A stretch of 64,000 nucleotides of DNA. Origin: Delphinus delphis (Eukaryota > Chordata > Mammalia > Artiodactyla > Delphinidae). Positions 12,294 to 26,506 of the stretch are shown piece after piece. Location: positions 739,001 through 803,000 of the forward strand of contig NW_027192673.1 of NCBI RefSeq assembly GCF_949987515.2, written 5' to 3'. Position numbers and translations under genes: made by a program. The notes beneath the pieces are model-generated. The model was not told the origin of the DNA, made no database searches, and saw only the letters and a program-made list of their open reading frames with translations. Numbering within the stretch: position 1 is the stretch's first letter; every line of letters starts with the position of its first letter.

Positions 12294-13873
12294 TTGGCCA
12301 AAAAGGGCGTATGCGTTTTTTCCTGAATATATTCAGGAAAAAACGCATACGCCCTTTTTGGCCAACCAAGCAAGCTTGCAAAGGAAATCTGCACTACAAT
12401 GAAGTCTCACTTCCCCCCGGTCAAAAGGGCCATCTGAAAAAAGTGTAAAATCCAGAAAGGCAGGACAGGCCATGGAGAACTGGGAGCCTTGTTATGCTGA
12501 TGGGCGGGATGTAAATTGCCAACAGACACTCGGGAGAAGTGTATGGTGTTTCCTGAAACATCTAAAAAACAAAGCAACAGAGCCTAGGGCACTTCCACTT
12601 ATGGTCCTATAGCTTAGGGAAATTAAAATCAAAAAGACACAGCCACCCCAAAGTTTGGAACAGCTCTGTTTACAAGAACCTCGTTTACAGTACAAGTTCA
12701 ACATCGCAGAAAGTGAAAAATGGATAAAGAACTTGTGGTATTTACTTACAAAGCAATATCACTCAGCAATGAAATCTATGTCATCAGGCCCTTAGCAGCA
12801 CAATGAGTGGATTCAGGTATGATGATTCTAACTGAAATAAGTCACACAGAAAAAGAAACATCATAAGATATCAGTAATACACGGAATGTAAACTTGGCTA
12901 CACAGGAACTGAATTACAGAACAGAACATGGTCTCAAGTTTAGAAAACCAACTTATGCTTGCTTAAGCGTAAAGGTGAGTTGGGGTGCTGCATAAAACCA
13001 GAGATTGAAATGAGCACAGATAAAGTTCCTTAAGCCAAATATGGAATAGACAAGAGCTACTCCTTGCTCAACGAAATGGACTCAACACCGCATATTAAAC
13101 GCCTAAGAATGTATCTGACTAGTAAGTATCTTAAAACCTATGGATTGCTATGTCTCCGAAAGAGAATCAAGCATGTGTACAGGGGCATAAACGCAGCAGT
13201 GATAGGATTGGAGAGGTTCGGTGAGCAAATGAAGACCCTTTGAAGTCATATTGCATGGTACCCATTCCACGGGTTACAATTACCCAGGTTTAAGGTATTC
13301 TTCCTTCAGCTAAAACATGCATGTAGAACCTAGAGTATGATCAACCATGTGATCGGGAGATGTGTTCAAATATGTCTCAGTTTTCGTACCCTGATACTCA
13401 GGTGCAACATTCCAGATGCTTTACTAACACTCTCCCGACTTGGAGAGTCAGTCCCTTTAAACTCCTGTTTGGCCCAGTTTGCAATTTCTGTGGAAGATGA
13501 ACAGGAATAGCGAGAACCAATGAGAGACTAGCTGGAGGTGTCTGGACGGGCAAATTTGACTCTCATTTCCCACCAGGAAGAGGAATTAACCAAAGGCTCA
13601 GCGTGCCGTGCCGGTACCAGATTAGGGCCTGAAGCCATCCTGCGGTGTTGCGGCCAGCTCAAAAGAAAGCGAGTTGAAGAAAGGAGCTCAGGGGCACTGT
13701 AATTCACAAACCTGCAGAGTTATAAATGACAGCTATCGTCCAAAAATAGACTGAAGTAAGGCTGCCAAGAGGACTTGAAAGCGGGGCAGAATTGCAGGAA
13801 ACCGATTTCAGGAGGTAGACTGGAATTGCATTGAAAGCATAGGAAAAGAGGCAGAACGTCCACAATGATGCAC
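12294..13873 (+). repeat. Satellite monomer M8, subtype 2, palindrome perfect
   Basis: Length is 1,580 bp. It shares M6 private variants (AAGCGTAAAGG; CTGATACTCAGG). Confidence 0.92.
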
Positions 13874-15452
13874 TTGGCCAAAAAGGGCGTATGCGTTTTT
13901 TCCTGAATATATTCAGGAAAAAACGCATACGCCCTTTTTGGCCAACCAAGCAAGCTTGCAAAGGAAATCTGCACTACAATGAAGTCTCACTTCCCCCAGG
14001 TCAAACGGGCCATCTGAAAAAAGTGTAAAATCCAGAAAGGCAGGACAGGCCATGGAAAACTGGGAGCCTTGTTATGCTGATGGGCGGGATGTAAATTACC
14101 AACAGACACTCGGGAGAAGTGTATGGTGTCTCCTGAAACATCTAAAAACAAAGCAACAGAGCCTAGGGCACTTCCACTTATGGTCCTATAGCTTAGGGAA
14201 ATTAAAATCAAAAAGACACAGCCACCCCAAAGTTTGGGACGCCTCTGTTTACAAGAACCTCGTTTACAGTACAAGTTCAACATCGCAGAAAGTGAAAAAT
14301 GGATAAAGAAGTTGTGGTATTTACTTACAAATCAATATCACTCAGCAATGAAATCTATGTCATCAGGCCCGTAGCAGCATAATGATTGGATTCAGGTACG
14401 ATGATTCTAACTGAAATAAGTCACACAGAAAAAGAAACATCATAAGATATCACTAATACACGGAATGTAAACTTGGCTACACAGGAACTGAATTCCAAAA
14501 CAGAACAGGGTCTCAAATTTAGATAACCAACTTATGCTTGCTTAAGGGGAAAGGTGAGTTGGGGTGCTGCATAAAACCAGAGATTGAAATGAGCACAGAT
14601 AAAGTTCCTGAAGCCAAATATGGAATAGACAAGAGCTACTCCTTGCTCAACAAAATGGACTCAACACCCCATATTAAATGCCTAAGAATGTACCTGACTA
14701 GTAAGTATCTTAAAACCTATGGATTGCTATGTCTCCAAAAGAGAATCAAGCATGTGTACAGGGGCATAAACGCAGCAGTGACAGGACTGGAGAGGTTCGG
14801 TGAGCAAATGAAGACCCTTTGAAGTCATATTGCATGGTACCCATTCCACGGGTCTCAACTCTCCAGGTTTAAGGTATTCTTCCTTCAGCTAAAACATGCA
14901 TGTGGAACCCAGAGTATGATCAACCGTGTGAATGGGAGACGTGTTCAAATATGTCTCAGTTTTCCTCCCCTGGTACTCGGGTGCAACATTCCAGACGCTT
15001 TACTAACACTCTCCCGACTTGGAGAGTCAGTCCCTTTAAACTCCTGTTTGGCCCAGTTTGCAATTTCTGTGGAAGATGAACAGGAATAGCGAGAACCAAT
15101 GAGAGACTAGCTGGAGGTGTCTGGACGGGCAAATTTGACTCTCATTTCCCACCAGGAAGAGGAATTAACCAAAGGCTCAGCGTGCCGTGCCGGTACCAGA
15201 TTAGGGCCTGAAGCCATCCTGCGGTGTTGCGGCCAGCTCAAAAGAAAGCGAGTTGAAGAAAGGAGCTCAGGGGCACTGTAATTCACAAACCTGCAGAGTT
15301 ATAAATGACAGCTATCGTCCAAAAATATACTGAAGTAAGGTTGCCAAGAGGACTTGAAAGCGGGGCAGAATTGCAGGGAAACGATTTCAGGAGGTAGACT
15401 GGAATTGCATTGAAAGCATAGGAAAAGAGGCAGAACGTCCACAATGATGCAC
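13874..15452 (+). repeat. Satellite monomer M9, subtype 2-to-1 mosaic
   Basis: Length is 1,579 bp with a perfect palindrome. It reads subtype 2 to ~14,340 (TTTACTTACAAATC) and then switches to subtype 1 (CCCGTAGCAGCATAATG, GGTACGATG). This is a visible recombination or conversion junction within ~35 bp. Confidence 0.9.
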
Positions 15453-17031
15453 TTGGCCAAAAAGGGCGTATGCGTTTTTTCCTGAATATATTCAGGAAAA
15501 AACGCATACGCCCTTTTTGGCCAACCAAGCAAACTTGCAAAGGAAATCTGCACTACAATGAAGTCTCACTTCCCCCCGGTCAAAAGGGCCATCTGAAAAA
15601 AGTGTAAAATCCAGAAAGGCAGGACAGGCCATGGAGAACTGGGAGCCTTGTTAGGCTGATGGGCGGGATGTAAATTGCCAACAGACACTCGGGAGAAGTG
15701 TATGGTGTTTCCTGAAACATCTAAAAAACAAAGCAACAGAGCCTAGGGCACTTCCACTTATGGTCCTATAGCTTAGGGAAATTAAAATCAAAAAGACACA
15801 GCCACCCCAAAGTTTGGCACGCCTCTGTTTACAAGAACCTCGTTTACCATACAAGTTCAATATCAGAGAAAGTGAAAAATGGATAAAGAACTTGTGGTAC
15901 TTACGTACAATGCACTATCACTCAGCAATGAAATCTATGTCATCAGGCCCATAGCAGCATAATGAGTGGATTCAGGTACGATGACTCTAACTGAAATAAG
16001 TCACACAGAAAAAGAAACATCATAAGATATCACTAATACACGGAATGTAAACTTGGCTACACAGGAACTGAATTCCAAAACAGAACAGGGTCTCAAATTT
16101 AGAAAACCAACTTATGCTTGCTTAAGGGGAAAGGTGAGTTGGGGTGCTGCATAAAACCAGAGATTGAAATGAGCACAGATAAAGTTCCTTAAGCCAAATA
16201 TGGAATAGACAAGAGCTACTCCTTGCTCAACGAAATGGACTCAACACCCCATATTAAACGCCTAAGAATGTACCTGACTAGTAAGTATCTTAAAACCTAT
16301 GGAATGCTATGTCTCTGAAAGAGAATCAAGCGTGTGTACAGGGGCATAAACGCAGCAGTGATAGGATTGGAGAGGTTCGGTGAGCAAATGAAGACCCTTT
16401 GAAATCATATTGCATGGTACCCATTCCACGGGTCTCAACTCTCCAGGTTTAAGGTATTCTTCCTTCAGCTAAAACATGCATGTGGAACCCAGAGTATGAT
16501 CAACCGTGTGAACGGGAGACGTGTTCAAATATGTCTCAGTTTTCGTACCTGGTACTCGGGTGCAACATTCCAGACGCTTTTCTAACACTCTCTCCACTTG
16601 GAGAGTCAGCGCCTTTAACCTCCTGTTTGGTCCAGTTTGCAATTTCTGCGGAAGATGAACAGGAATAGGGAGAACCAATCAGAGACTAGCTGGAGGTGTC
16701 TGGACGGGCAAATTTAACCCTCATTTCCCACCAGGAAGAGGAAATAACCAAAGGCTCAGCGTGCCGTGCCGGAACCAGATTAGGGCCTGAAGCCATCCTG
16801 CGGTGTTGCGGCCAGCTCACAAGAAAGTGAGTTGAAGAAAGGAGCTCAGGGGCACTGTAATTCACAAACCTGCAGAGTTATAAATGACAGCTATCGTCCA
16901 AAAATATACCGAAGTAAGGCTGCCAAGAGGACTTGAAAGCGGGGCAGAATTGCAGGAAACCGATTTCAGGAGGTAGACTGGAATTGCATTGAAAGCACAA
17001 GAAAACAGGCAGAACGTCCACAATGATGCAC
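15453..17031 (+). repeat. Satellite monomer M10, subtype 1, palindrome perfect
   Basis: Length is 1,579 bp. It is very close to M7 in the L1-derived part (TATCAGAGAAAG, CCCATAGCAGC, TGAAATCATATTGC). Confidence 0.92.
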
Positions 17032-18609
17032 TTGGCCAAAAAGGGCGTATGCGTTTTTTCCTGAATATATTCAGGAAAAAACGCATACGCCCTTTTTGGC
17101 CAACCAAGCAAACTTGCAAAGGAAATCTGCACTACAATGAAGTCTCACTTCCCCCCGGTCAAAAGGGCCATCTGAAAAAAGTGTAAAATCCAGAAAGGCA
17201 GGACAGGCCATGGAGAACTGGGAGCCTTGTTATGCTGATGGGCGGGATGTAAATTGCCAACAGACACTCGGGAGAAGTGTATGGTGTTTCCTGAAACATC
17301 TAAGAAACAAAGCAACAGAGCCTAGAGCACTTCCAGTTATGGTCCTACAGCTTAGGGAAATTAAAATCAAAAAGACACAGCCACCCCAATTTGGGACGCC
17401 TCTGTTTACAAGAACCTCGTTTACCGTACAAGTTCAATATCACAGAAAGTGAAAAATGGATAAAGAACTTGTGGTACTTACGTACAATGCAGTATCACTC
17501 AGCAATGAAATCTATGTCATCAGGCCCGTAGCAGCATAATGAGTGGATTCAGGTACGATGATTCTAACTGAAATAAGTCACACAGAAAAAGAAACATCAT
17601 AAGATATCACTAATACACGGAATGTAAACTTGGCTACACAGGAACTGAATTACAGAACAGAACAGGGTCTCAAATTTAGAAAACCAACTTATGCTTGCTT
17701 AAGGGGAAAGGTGAGTTGGGGTGCTGCATAAAACCAGAGATTGAAATGAGCACAGATAAAGTTCCTTAAGCCAAATATGGAATAGACAAGAGCTACTCCT
17801 TGCTCAACGAAATGGACTCAACACCGCATATTAAACGCCTTAGAATGTACCTGACTAGGAAGTATCTTAAAACCTATGGATTGCTATGTCTCCAAAAGAG
17901 AATCAAGCATGTATACAGGGGCATAAACGCAGCAGTGATAGGATTGGAGAGGTTCGGTGAGCAAATGAAGACCCTTTGAAGTCATATTGCATGGTACCCA
18001 TTACACGGGTCTCAACTGTCCAGGTTTAAGGTATTCTTCCTTCAGCTAAAACATGCATGTGGAACCCAGAGTATGATCAACCATGTGAACGGGAGACGTG
18101 TTCAGATATGTCTCAGTTTTCGTACCCTGGTACTCGGGTGAAACATTCCAGACGCTTTAATAACACTCTCCCCACTTGGAGAGTCAGCGCCTTTAACCTC
18201 CTGTTTGGCCCAGTTTGCAATTTCTGTGGAAGATGAACAGGAATATGGAGAACCAATGAGAGACTAGTTGGAGGTGTCTGGACGGGCAAATTTAACTCTC
18301 ATTTCACAACAGGAAGAGGAATTAACCAAAGGCTCAGCGTGCCATGCCGAAACCAGATTAGGGCCTGAAGCCATCCTGCGGTGTTGCGACCAGCTCAAAA
18401 GAAAGCGAGTTGAAGAAAGGAGCTCAGGGGAACTGTAATTCACAAACCTGCAGAGTTATAGATGACACCTATCGTCCAAAAATATACTGAAGTAAGGCTG
18501 CCAAGAGGACTTGAAAGCGGGGCAGAATTGCAGGAAACCGATTTCAGGAGGTAGAATGGAATTGCATTTCAAGCATAGGAAAAGAGGCAGAACGTCCACA
18601 ATGATGTAC
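17032..18609 (+). repeat. Satellite monomer M11, subtype 1, palindrome perfect
   Basis: Length is 1,578 bp. Three bases are lost in the CCCAAAGTTTGGG dyad near 17,386. It is the first member of a possible 1-2-2 trimer (M11-M13). Confidence 0.92.
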
Positions 18610-20189
18610 TTGGACAAAAAGTGCGTATGCGTTTTTTCCTGAATATATTCAGGAAAAAACGCATACGCCCTTTTTGGCCAACCAAGCAAGCTTGCAAAGG
18701 AAATCTGCACTACAATGAAGTCTCACTTCCCCCCGGTCAAAAGGGCCATCTGAAAAACGTGTAAAATCCAGCAAGGCAGGACAGGCCATGGAGAACTGGG
18801 AGCCTTGTTATGCTGATGGGCGAGATGTAAATTGCCAACAGACACTCGGGAGAAGTGTATGGTGTTTCCTGAAACATCTAAAAAACAAAGCAACAGAGCC
18901 TAGGGCACTTCCACTTATGGTCCTATAGCTTAGGGAAATTAAAATCAAAAAGACACAGCCACCCCAAAGTTTGGGACGCCTCTGTTTACAAGAACCTCGT
19001 TTACAGTACAAGTTCAACATCGCAGAAAGTGAAAAATGGATAAAGAAGTTGTGGTATTTACTTACAAAGCAATATCACTCAGCAATGAAATCTATGTCAT
19101 CAGGCCCTTAGAAGCACAATGAGTGGATTCAGGTATGATGATTCTAACTGAAATAAGTCACACAGAAAAAGAAACATCATAAGATATCAGTAATACACGG
19201 AATGTAAACTTGGCTACACAGGAACTGAATTCCAAAACAGAACAGGGTCTCAAATTTAGAAAACCAACTTATGCTTGCTTAAGGGGAAAGGTGAGTTGGG
19301 GTGCTGCATAAAACCAGAGATTGAAATGAACAAAGATAAAGTTCCTTAATCCAAATATGGAATAGACAAGAGCTACTCCTTGCTCAACGAAATGGACTCA
19401 ACACCCCATATTAAACGCCTAAGAATGTACCTGACTAGTAAGTATCTTAAAACCTATGGATTGCTATGTCTCCGAAAGATTATCCAGCATGTGTACAGGG
19501 GCATAAACACAGCAGTGATAGGATTGGAGAGGTTCGGTGAGCAAATGAAGACCCTTTGAAGTCATATTGCATGGTACCCATTCCACGGGTTTCAACTACC
19601 CAGGATTTAGGTATTCTTCCTTCAGCTAAAACATGCATGTGGAACCCAGAGTATGATCAACCATGTGATCGGGAGACGTGTTCAAATATGTCTCAGTTTT
19701 CCTCCCCTGGTACTCGGGTGCAACATTCCAGACGCTTTACTAACACTCTCCCAACTTGGAGAGTCAGCGCCTTTAACCTCCTGTTTGGCCCAGTTTGCAA
19801 TTTCTGCGGAAGATGAACAGGAATAGCGAGAACCAATTAGAGGCTAGCTGGAGGTGTCTGGACGGGCAAATTTAACTCTCATTTCCCAACAGGAAGAGGA
19901 AATAACCAAAGGTTCAGCGTGCCGTACCGGAACCAGATTAGGGCCTGAAGCCATCCTGCGGTGTTGCGGCCAGCTCACAAGAAAGCGAGTTGAAGAAAGG
20001 AGCTCAGGGGCACTGTAATTCACAAACCTGCAGAGTTATAAATGACAGCTATTGTCCAAAAATAGACTGAAGTAAGGCTGCCAAGAGGACTTGAAAGCGG
20101 GGCAGAATTACAGGAAACCGATTTCAGGAGGTGGACTGGAATTGCATTGAATGCATAGGAAAAGAGGCAGAACGTCCACAATGATGCAC
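18610..20189 (+). repeat. Satellite monomer M12, subtype 2, left arm mutated
   Basis: Length is 1,580 bp. The left arm reads TTGGACAAAAAGTGCG (two changes) while the right arm is consensus, so symmetry is lost here. Confidence 0.92.
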
Positions 20190-21769
20190 TTGGCCAAAAA
20201 GGGCGTATGCGTTTTTTCCTGAATATATTCAGGAAAAAACGCATACGCCCTTTTTGGCCAACCAAGCAAGCTTGCAAAGGAAATCTGCACTACAATGAAG
20301 TCTCACTTCCCCCCGGTCAAAAGGGCCATCTGAAAAAAGTGTAAAATCCAGAAAGGCAGGACAGGCCATGGAGAACTGGGAGCCTTGTTATGCTGATGGG
20401 CGGGATGTAAATTGCCAACAACCACTCGGGAGAAGTGTATGGTGTTTCCTGAAACATCTAAAAAACAAAGCAACAGAACCTAGGGCACTTCCACTTATGG
20501 TCCTATAGCTTAGGGAAATTAAAATCAAAAAGACACAGCCACCCCAAAGTTTGGAACGGCTCTGTTTACAAGAACCTCGTTTACAGTACAAGTTCAACAT
20601 CGCAGAAAGTGAAAAATGGATAAAGAAGTTGTGGTATTTACTTACAAAGCAATATCACTCAGCAATGAAATCTGTGTCATCAGGCCCTTAGCAGCACAAT
20701 GAGTGGATTCAGGTATGATGATTCTAACTGAAGTAAGTCACACAGAAAAAGAAACATCATAAGATATCACTAATACACGGAATGTAAACTTGGCTACACA
20801 GGAACTGAATTACAGAACAGAACAGGGTCTCAAATTTAGAAAACCAACTTATGCTTGCTTAAGGGTAAAGGTGAGTTGGGGTGCTGCATAAAACCAGAGA
20901 TTGAAATGAGCACAGATAAAGTTCCTTAAGCCAAATATGGAATAGACAAGAGCTACTTCTTGCTCAACGAAATGGACTCAACACCCCATATTAAACGCCT
21001 AAGAATGTACCTGACTAGTAAGTATCTTAAAACCTATGGATTGCTATGTCTCCGAAAGAGAATCAAGCATGTGTACAGGGGCATAAACGCAGCAGTGATA
21101 GGATTGGAGAGGTTCGGTGAGCAAATGAAGACCCTTTGAAGTCATATTGCATGGTATCCATTCCACGGGTTTCAAATACCCAGGTTTTAGGTATTCTTCC
21201 TTCAGCTAAAACATGCATGTGGAACCCAGAGTATGATCAACCATGTGATCGGGAGACGTGTTCAAATATGTCTCAGTTTTCCTCCCCTGGTACTCGGGTG
21301 CAACATTCCAGACGCTTTACTAACACTCTCCCCACTTGGAGAGTCAGTGCCTTTAACCTCCTGTTTGGCCCAGTTTCCAATTTCTGTGGAAGATGAACAG
21401 GAATAGCGAGAACCAATGAGAGACTAGCTGGAGGTGTCTGGACAGGCAAATTTAACTCTCATTTCCCACCAGGAAGAGGAATTAACCAAAGGCTCAGCGT
21501 GCCGTAACGGAACCAGATTAGGGCCTGAAGCCATCCTGCGGTGTTGCGGCCAGCTCAAAAGAAAGCGAGTTGAAGAAAGGAGCTCAGGGGCACTGAAATT
21601 CACAAACCTGCAGAGTTATAAATGACAGCTATCGTCCAAAAATAGACTGAAGTAAGGCTGCCAAGAGGACTGGAAAGCAGGGCAGAATTGCAGGAAACCG
21701 ATTTCAGGATGTAGACTGGAATTGCATTGAAAGCATAGGAAAAGAGGCAGAACGTCCACAATGATGCAC
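20190..21769 (+). repeat. Satellite monomer M13, subtype 2, palindrome perfect
   Basis: Length is 1,580 bp. It carries rare variants (CTGAAGTAAGTCAC near 20,729; CTACTTCTTGCTC near 20,954; CACTGAAATTCAC near 21,591) found again in M33, about 40 kb away. Confidence 0.92.
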
Positions 21770-23348
21770 TTGGCCAAAAAGGGCGTATGCGTTTTTTCCT
21801 GAATATATTCAGGAAAAAACGCATACGCCCTTTTTGGCCAACCAAGCAAGCTTGCAAAGGAAATCTGCACTGCAATGAAGTCTCACTTCCCGCCGGTCAA
21901 AAGGGCCATCTGAAAAAAGTGTAAAATCCAGAAAGGCAGGACTGGCCATGGAGAACTGGGAGCCTTGTTATGCTGATGGGCGGGATGTAAATTGCCAACA
22001 ACCACTCGGGAGAAGTGTATGGTGTTTCCTGAAACATCTAAAAAACAAAGCAACAGAGCCTAGGGCACATCCACTTATGGTCCTATAGCTTAGGGAAATT
22101 AAAATCAAAAAGACACAGCCACCCCAAAGTTTGGGACGCCTCCGTTTACAAGAACCTCGTTTACCGTACAAGTTCAATATCACAGAAAGTGAAAAATGGA
22201 TAAAGAACTTGTGGTACTTACGTACAATGCAGTATCACTCAGCAATGAAATCTATGTCATCAGGCCCGTAGCAGCATAATGAGTGGATTCAGGTACGATG
22301 ATTCTAACTGAAATAAGTCACACAGAAAAAGAAACATCATAAGATATCACTAATACACGGAATGTAAACTTGGCTACACAGGAACTGCATTCCAAAACAG
22401 AACAGGGTCTCAAATTTAGAAAACCAACTTATGCTTGCTTAAGGGGAAAGGTGAGTTGGGGTGCTGCATAAAACCAGAGATTGAAATGAGCACAGATAAA
22501 GTTCCTTAAGCCAAATATGGAATAGACAAGAGCTACTCCTTGCTCAACGAAATGGACTCAACACCGCATATGAAACGCCTAAGAATGTACCTGACTAGTA
22601 AGTATCTTAAAACCTATGGATTGCTATGTCTCTGAAAGAGAATCAAGCATGTGTACAGGGGCATAAACGCAGCAGTGATAGGATTGGAGAGGTTCAGTGA
22701 GCAAATGAAGACCCTTTGAAGTCATATTGCATGGTACCCATTCCACGGGTTTCAACTACCCAGGTTTTAGGTATTCTTCCTTCAGCTAAAATATGCATGT
22801 GGAACCCAGAGTATGATCAACCATGTGATCGGGAGTCGTGTTCAAATATGTCTCAGTTTTCCTCCCCTGGTACTCGGGTGCAACATTCCAGACGCTTTAC
22901 TAACAGTCTCCCCAGTTGGAGAGTCAGTCCCTTTAAACTCCTGTTTGGCCCAGTTTGCAATTTCTGCGGAAGATGAACAGGAATAGCGAGAACCAATGAG
23001 AGGCTTGCTGGAGGTGTCTGGACGGGCAAATTTAACTCTCATTTCCCACCAGGAAGAGGAAATAACCAAAGGCTCAGCGTGCCGTACCGGAACCAGATTA
23101 GGGCCTGAAGCCATCCTGCGGTGTTGCGGCCAGCTCAAAAGAAAGCGAGTTGAAGAAAGGAGCTCAGGGGCACTGTAATTCACAAACCTGCAGAGTTATA
23201 AATGACAGCTATCGTCCAAAAATAGACTGAAGTAAGGCTGCCAAGAGGACTTGAAAGCGGGGCAGAATTGCAGGAAACCGATTTCAGGAGGTAGACTGGA
23301 ATTGCATTGAAAGCATAGGAAAGAGGCAGAACGTCCACAATGATGCAC
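21770..23348 (+). repeat. Satellite monomer M14, subtype 1, palindrome perfect
   Basis: Length is 1,579 bp. It begins with CACTGCAATGAAG and TTCCCGCCGG near 21,867-21,895, shared with M34. It is the first member of a second 1-2-2 trimer. Confidence 0.92.
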
Positions 23349-24927
23349 TTGGCCAAAAAGGGCGTATGCGTTTTTTCCTGAATATATTCAGGAAAAAACG
23401 CATACGCCCTTTTTGGCCAACCAAGCAAGCTTGCAAAGGAAATCTGCACTACAATGAAGTCTCACTTCCCCCCGGTCAAAAGGGCCATCTGAAAAAAGTG
23501 TAAAATCCAGAAAGGCAGGACAGGCCATGGAGAACTGGGAGCCTTGTTATGCTGATGGGCGGGATGTAAATTGCCAAAAACCACTCGGGAGAAGTGTATG
23601 GTGTTTCCTGAAACATCTAAAAAACAAAGCAACAGAACCTAGGGCACTTCCACTTATGGTCCTATAGCTTAGGGAAATTAAAATCAAAAAGACACAGCCA
23701 CCCCAAAGTTTGGAACGGCTCTGTTTACAAGAACCTCGTTTACAGTACAAGTTCAACATCGCAGAAAGTGAAAAATGGATAAAGAAGTTGTGGTATTTAC
23801 TTACAAAGCAATATCACTCAGCAATGAAATCTGTGTCATCAGGCCCTTAGCAGCACAATGAGTGGATTCAGGTATGATGATTCCAACTGAAATAAGTCAC
23901 ACAGAAAAAGAAACATCATAAGATATCAGTAATACACGGAATGGAAACTTGGCTACACAGGAACTGAATTACAGAAAAGAACAGGGTCTCAAATTTAGAA
24001 AACCAACTTATTCTTGCTTAAGGGTAAAGGTGAGTTGGGGTGCTGCATAAAACCAGAGATTGAAATGAGCACAGATAAAGTTCCTTAAGCCAAATACGGA
24101 ATAGACAAGAGCTACTCCTTGCTCAACGAAATGGACTCAACACCCCATATTAAAGGCCTAAGAATGTACCTGACTAGTAAGTATCTTAAAACCTATGGAT
24201 TGCTATGTCTCCGAAAGAGAATCAAGCATGTGTACAGGGGCATAAACGCAGCAGTGATAGGATTGGAGAGGTTCGGTGAGCAAATGAAGACCCTTTGAAG
24301 TCATATTGCATGGTACCCATTACACGGGTCTTAACTCTCCAGGTTTAAGGTATTCTTCCTTCAGCTAAAACATGCATGTGGAACCCAAGTATGATCAACC
24401 ATGTGAACGGGAGACGTGTTCAAATATGTCTCAGTTTTCCTCCCCTGGTACTCGGGTGCAACATTCCAGACGCTTTACTAACACTCTCCCCAGTTGGAGA
24501 GTCAGTCCCTTTAACCTCCTGTTTGGCCCAGTTTGCAATTTCTGCGGAAGATGAACAGGAATAGCGAGAACCAATGAGAGGCTTGCTGGAGGTGTCTGGA
24601 CGGGCAAATTTAACTCTCATTTCCCACCAGGAAGAGGAAATAACCAAAGGCTCAGCGTGCCGTACCGGAACCAGATTAGGGCCTGAAGCCATCCTGCGGT
24701 GTTGCGGCCAGCTCAAAAGAAAGCGAGTTGAAGAAAGGAGCTCAGGGGCACTGTAATTCACAAACCTGCAGAGTTATAAATGACAGCTATCGTCCAAAAA
24801 TAGACTGAAGTAAGGCTGCCAAGAGGACTTGAAAGCGGGGCAGAATTGCAGGAAACCGATTTCAGGAGGTAGACTGGAATTGCATTGAAAGCATAGGAAA
24901 AGAGGCAGAACGTCCACAATGATGCAC
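23349..24927 (+). repeat. Satellite monomer M15, subtype 2, palindrome perfect
   Basis: Length is 1,579 bp. Private variants ATTCCAACTG, ATGGAAACTTGG, TTATTCTTGC and AAAGGCCTAAG are repeated in M16. Confidence 0.92.
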
Positions 24928-26506
24928 TTGGCCAAAAAGGGCGTATGCGTTTTTTCCTGAATATATTCAGGAAAAAACGCATACGCCCTTTTTGGCCAAC
25001 CAAGCAAGCTTGCAAAGGAAATCTGCACTACAATGAAGTCTCACTTCCCCCCGGTCAAAAGGGCCATCTGAAAAAAGTGTAAAATCCAGAAAGGCAGGAC
25101 AGGCCATGGAGAACTGGGAGCCTTGTTATGCTGATGGGCGGGATGTAAATTGCCAAAAACCACTCGGGAGAAGTGTATGGTGTTTCCTGAAACATCTAAA
25201 AAACAAAGCAACAGAACCTAGGGCACTTCCACTTATGGTCCTATAGCTTAGGGAAATTAAAATCAAAAAGACACAGCCACCCCAAAGTTTGGAACGGCTC
25301 TGTTTACAAGAACCTCGTTTACAGTACAAGTTCAACATCGCAGAAAGTGAAAAATGGATAAAGAAGTTGTGGTATTTACTTACAAAGCAATATCACTCAG
25401 CAATGAAATCTGTGTCATCAGGCCCTTAGCAGCACAATGAGTGGATTCAGGTATGATGATTCCAACTGAAATAAGTCACACAGAAAAAGAAACATCATAA
25501 GATATCAGTAATACACGGAATGGAAACTTGGCTACACAGGAACTGAATTACAGAACAGAACAGGGTCTCAAATTTAGAAAACCAACTTATTCTTGCTTAA
25601 GGGTAAAGGTGAGTTGGGGTGCTGCATAAAACCAGAGATTGAAATGAGCACAGATAAAGTTCCTTAAGCCAAATACGGAATAGACAAGAGCTACTCCTTG
25701 CTCAACGAAATGGACTCAACACCCCATATTAAAGGCCTAAGAATGTACCTGACTAGTAAGTATCTTAAAACCTATGGATTGCTATGTCTCCGAAAGAGAA
25801 TCAAGCATGTGTACAGGGGCATAAACGCAGCAGTGATAGGATTGGAGAGGTTCGGTGAGCAAATGAAGACCCTTTGAAGTCATATTGCATGGTACCCATT
25901 ACACGGGTCTTAACTCTCCAGGTTTAAGGTATTCTTCCTTCAGCTAAAACATGCATGTGGAACCCAAGTATGATCAACCATGTGAACGGGAGACGTGTTC
26001 AAATATGTCTCAGTTTTCCTCCCCTGGTACTCGGGTGCAACATTCCAGACGCTTTACTAACACTCTCCCCACTTGGAGAGTCAGCGCCTTTAACCTCCTG
26101 TTTAGCCCAGTTTGCAATTTCTGTGGAAGATGAACAGGAATAGCGAGAACCAATGAGAGACTAGCTGGAGGTGTCTGGACGGGCAAATTTAACTCTCATT
26201 TCCCACCAGGAAGAGGAAATAACCAAAGGCTCAGCGTGCCGTGCCGGAACCAGATTAGGGCCTGAAGCCATCCTGCGGTGTTGCGGCCAGGTCACAAGAA
26301 AGCAAGTTGAAGAAAGGAGCTCAAGGGCACTGTAATTCACAAACCTGCAGAGTTATAAATGACAGCTATCGTCCAAAAATAGACTGAAGTAAGGCTGCCA
26401 AGAGGACTTGAAAGCGGGGCAGAATTGCAGGAAACCGATTTCAGGAGGTAGACTGGAATTGCATTGAAAGCATAGGAAAAGAGGCAGAACGTCCACAATG
26501 ATGCAC
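24928..26506 (+). repeat. Satellite monomer M16, near-copy of M15
   Basis: Length is 1,579 bp with a perfect palindrome. All M15 private variants are present until ~26,060, where the copies diverge. Confidence 0.92.

Noticed and set aside
19556..19816. Plus-strand ~60-86-codon frames in the non-L1 part of monomers
   Set aside because: They appear or vanish with single substitutions or indels (for example TTTAAGG versus TTTTAGG), so they are not maintained as coding.
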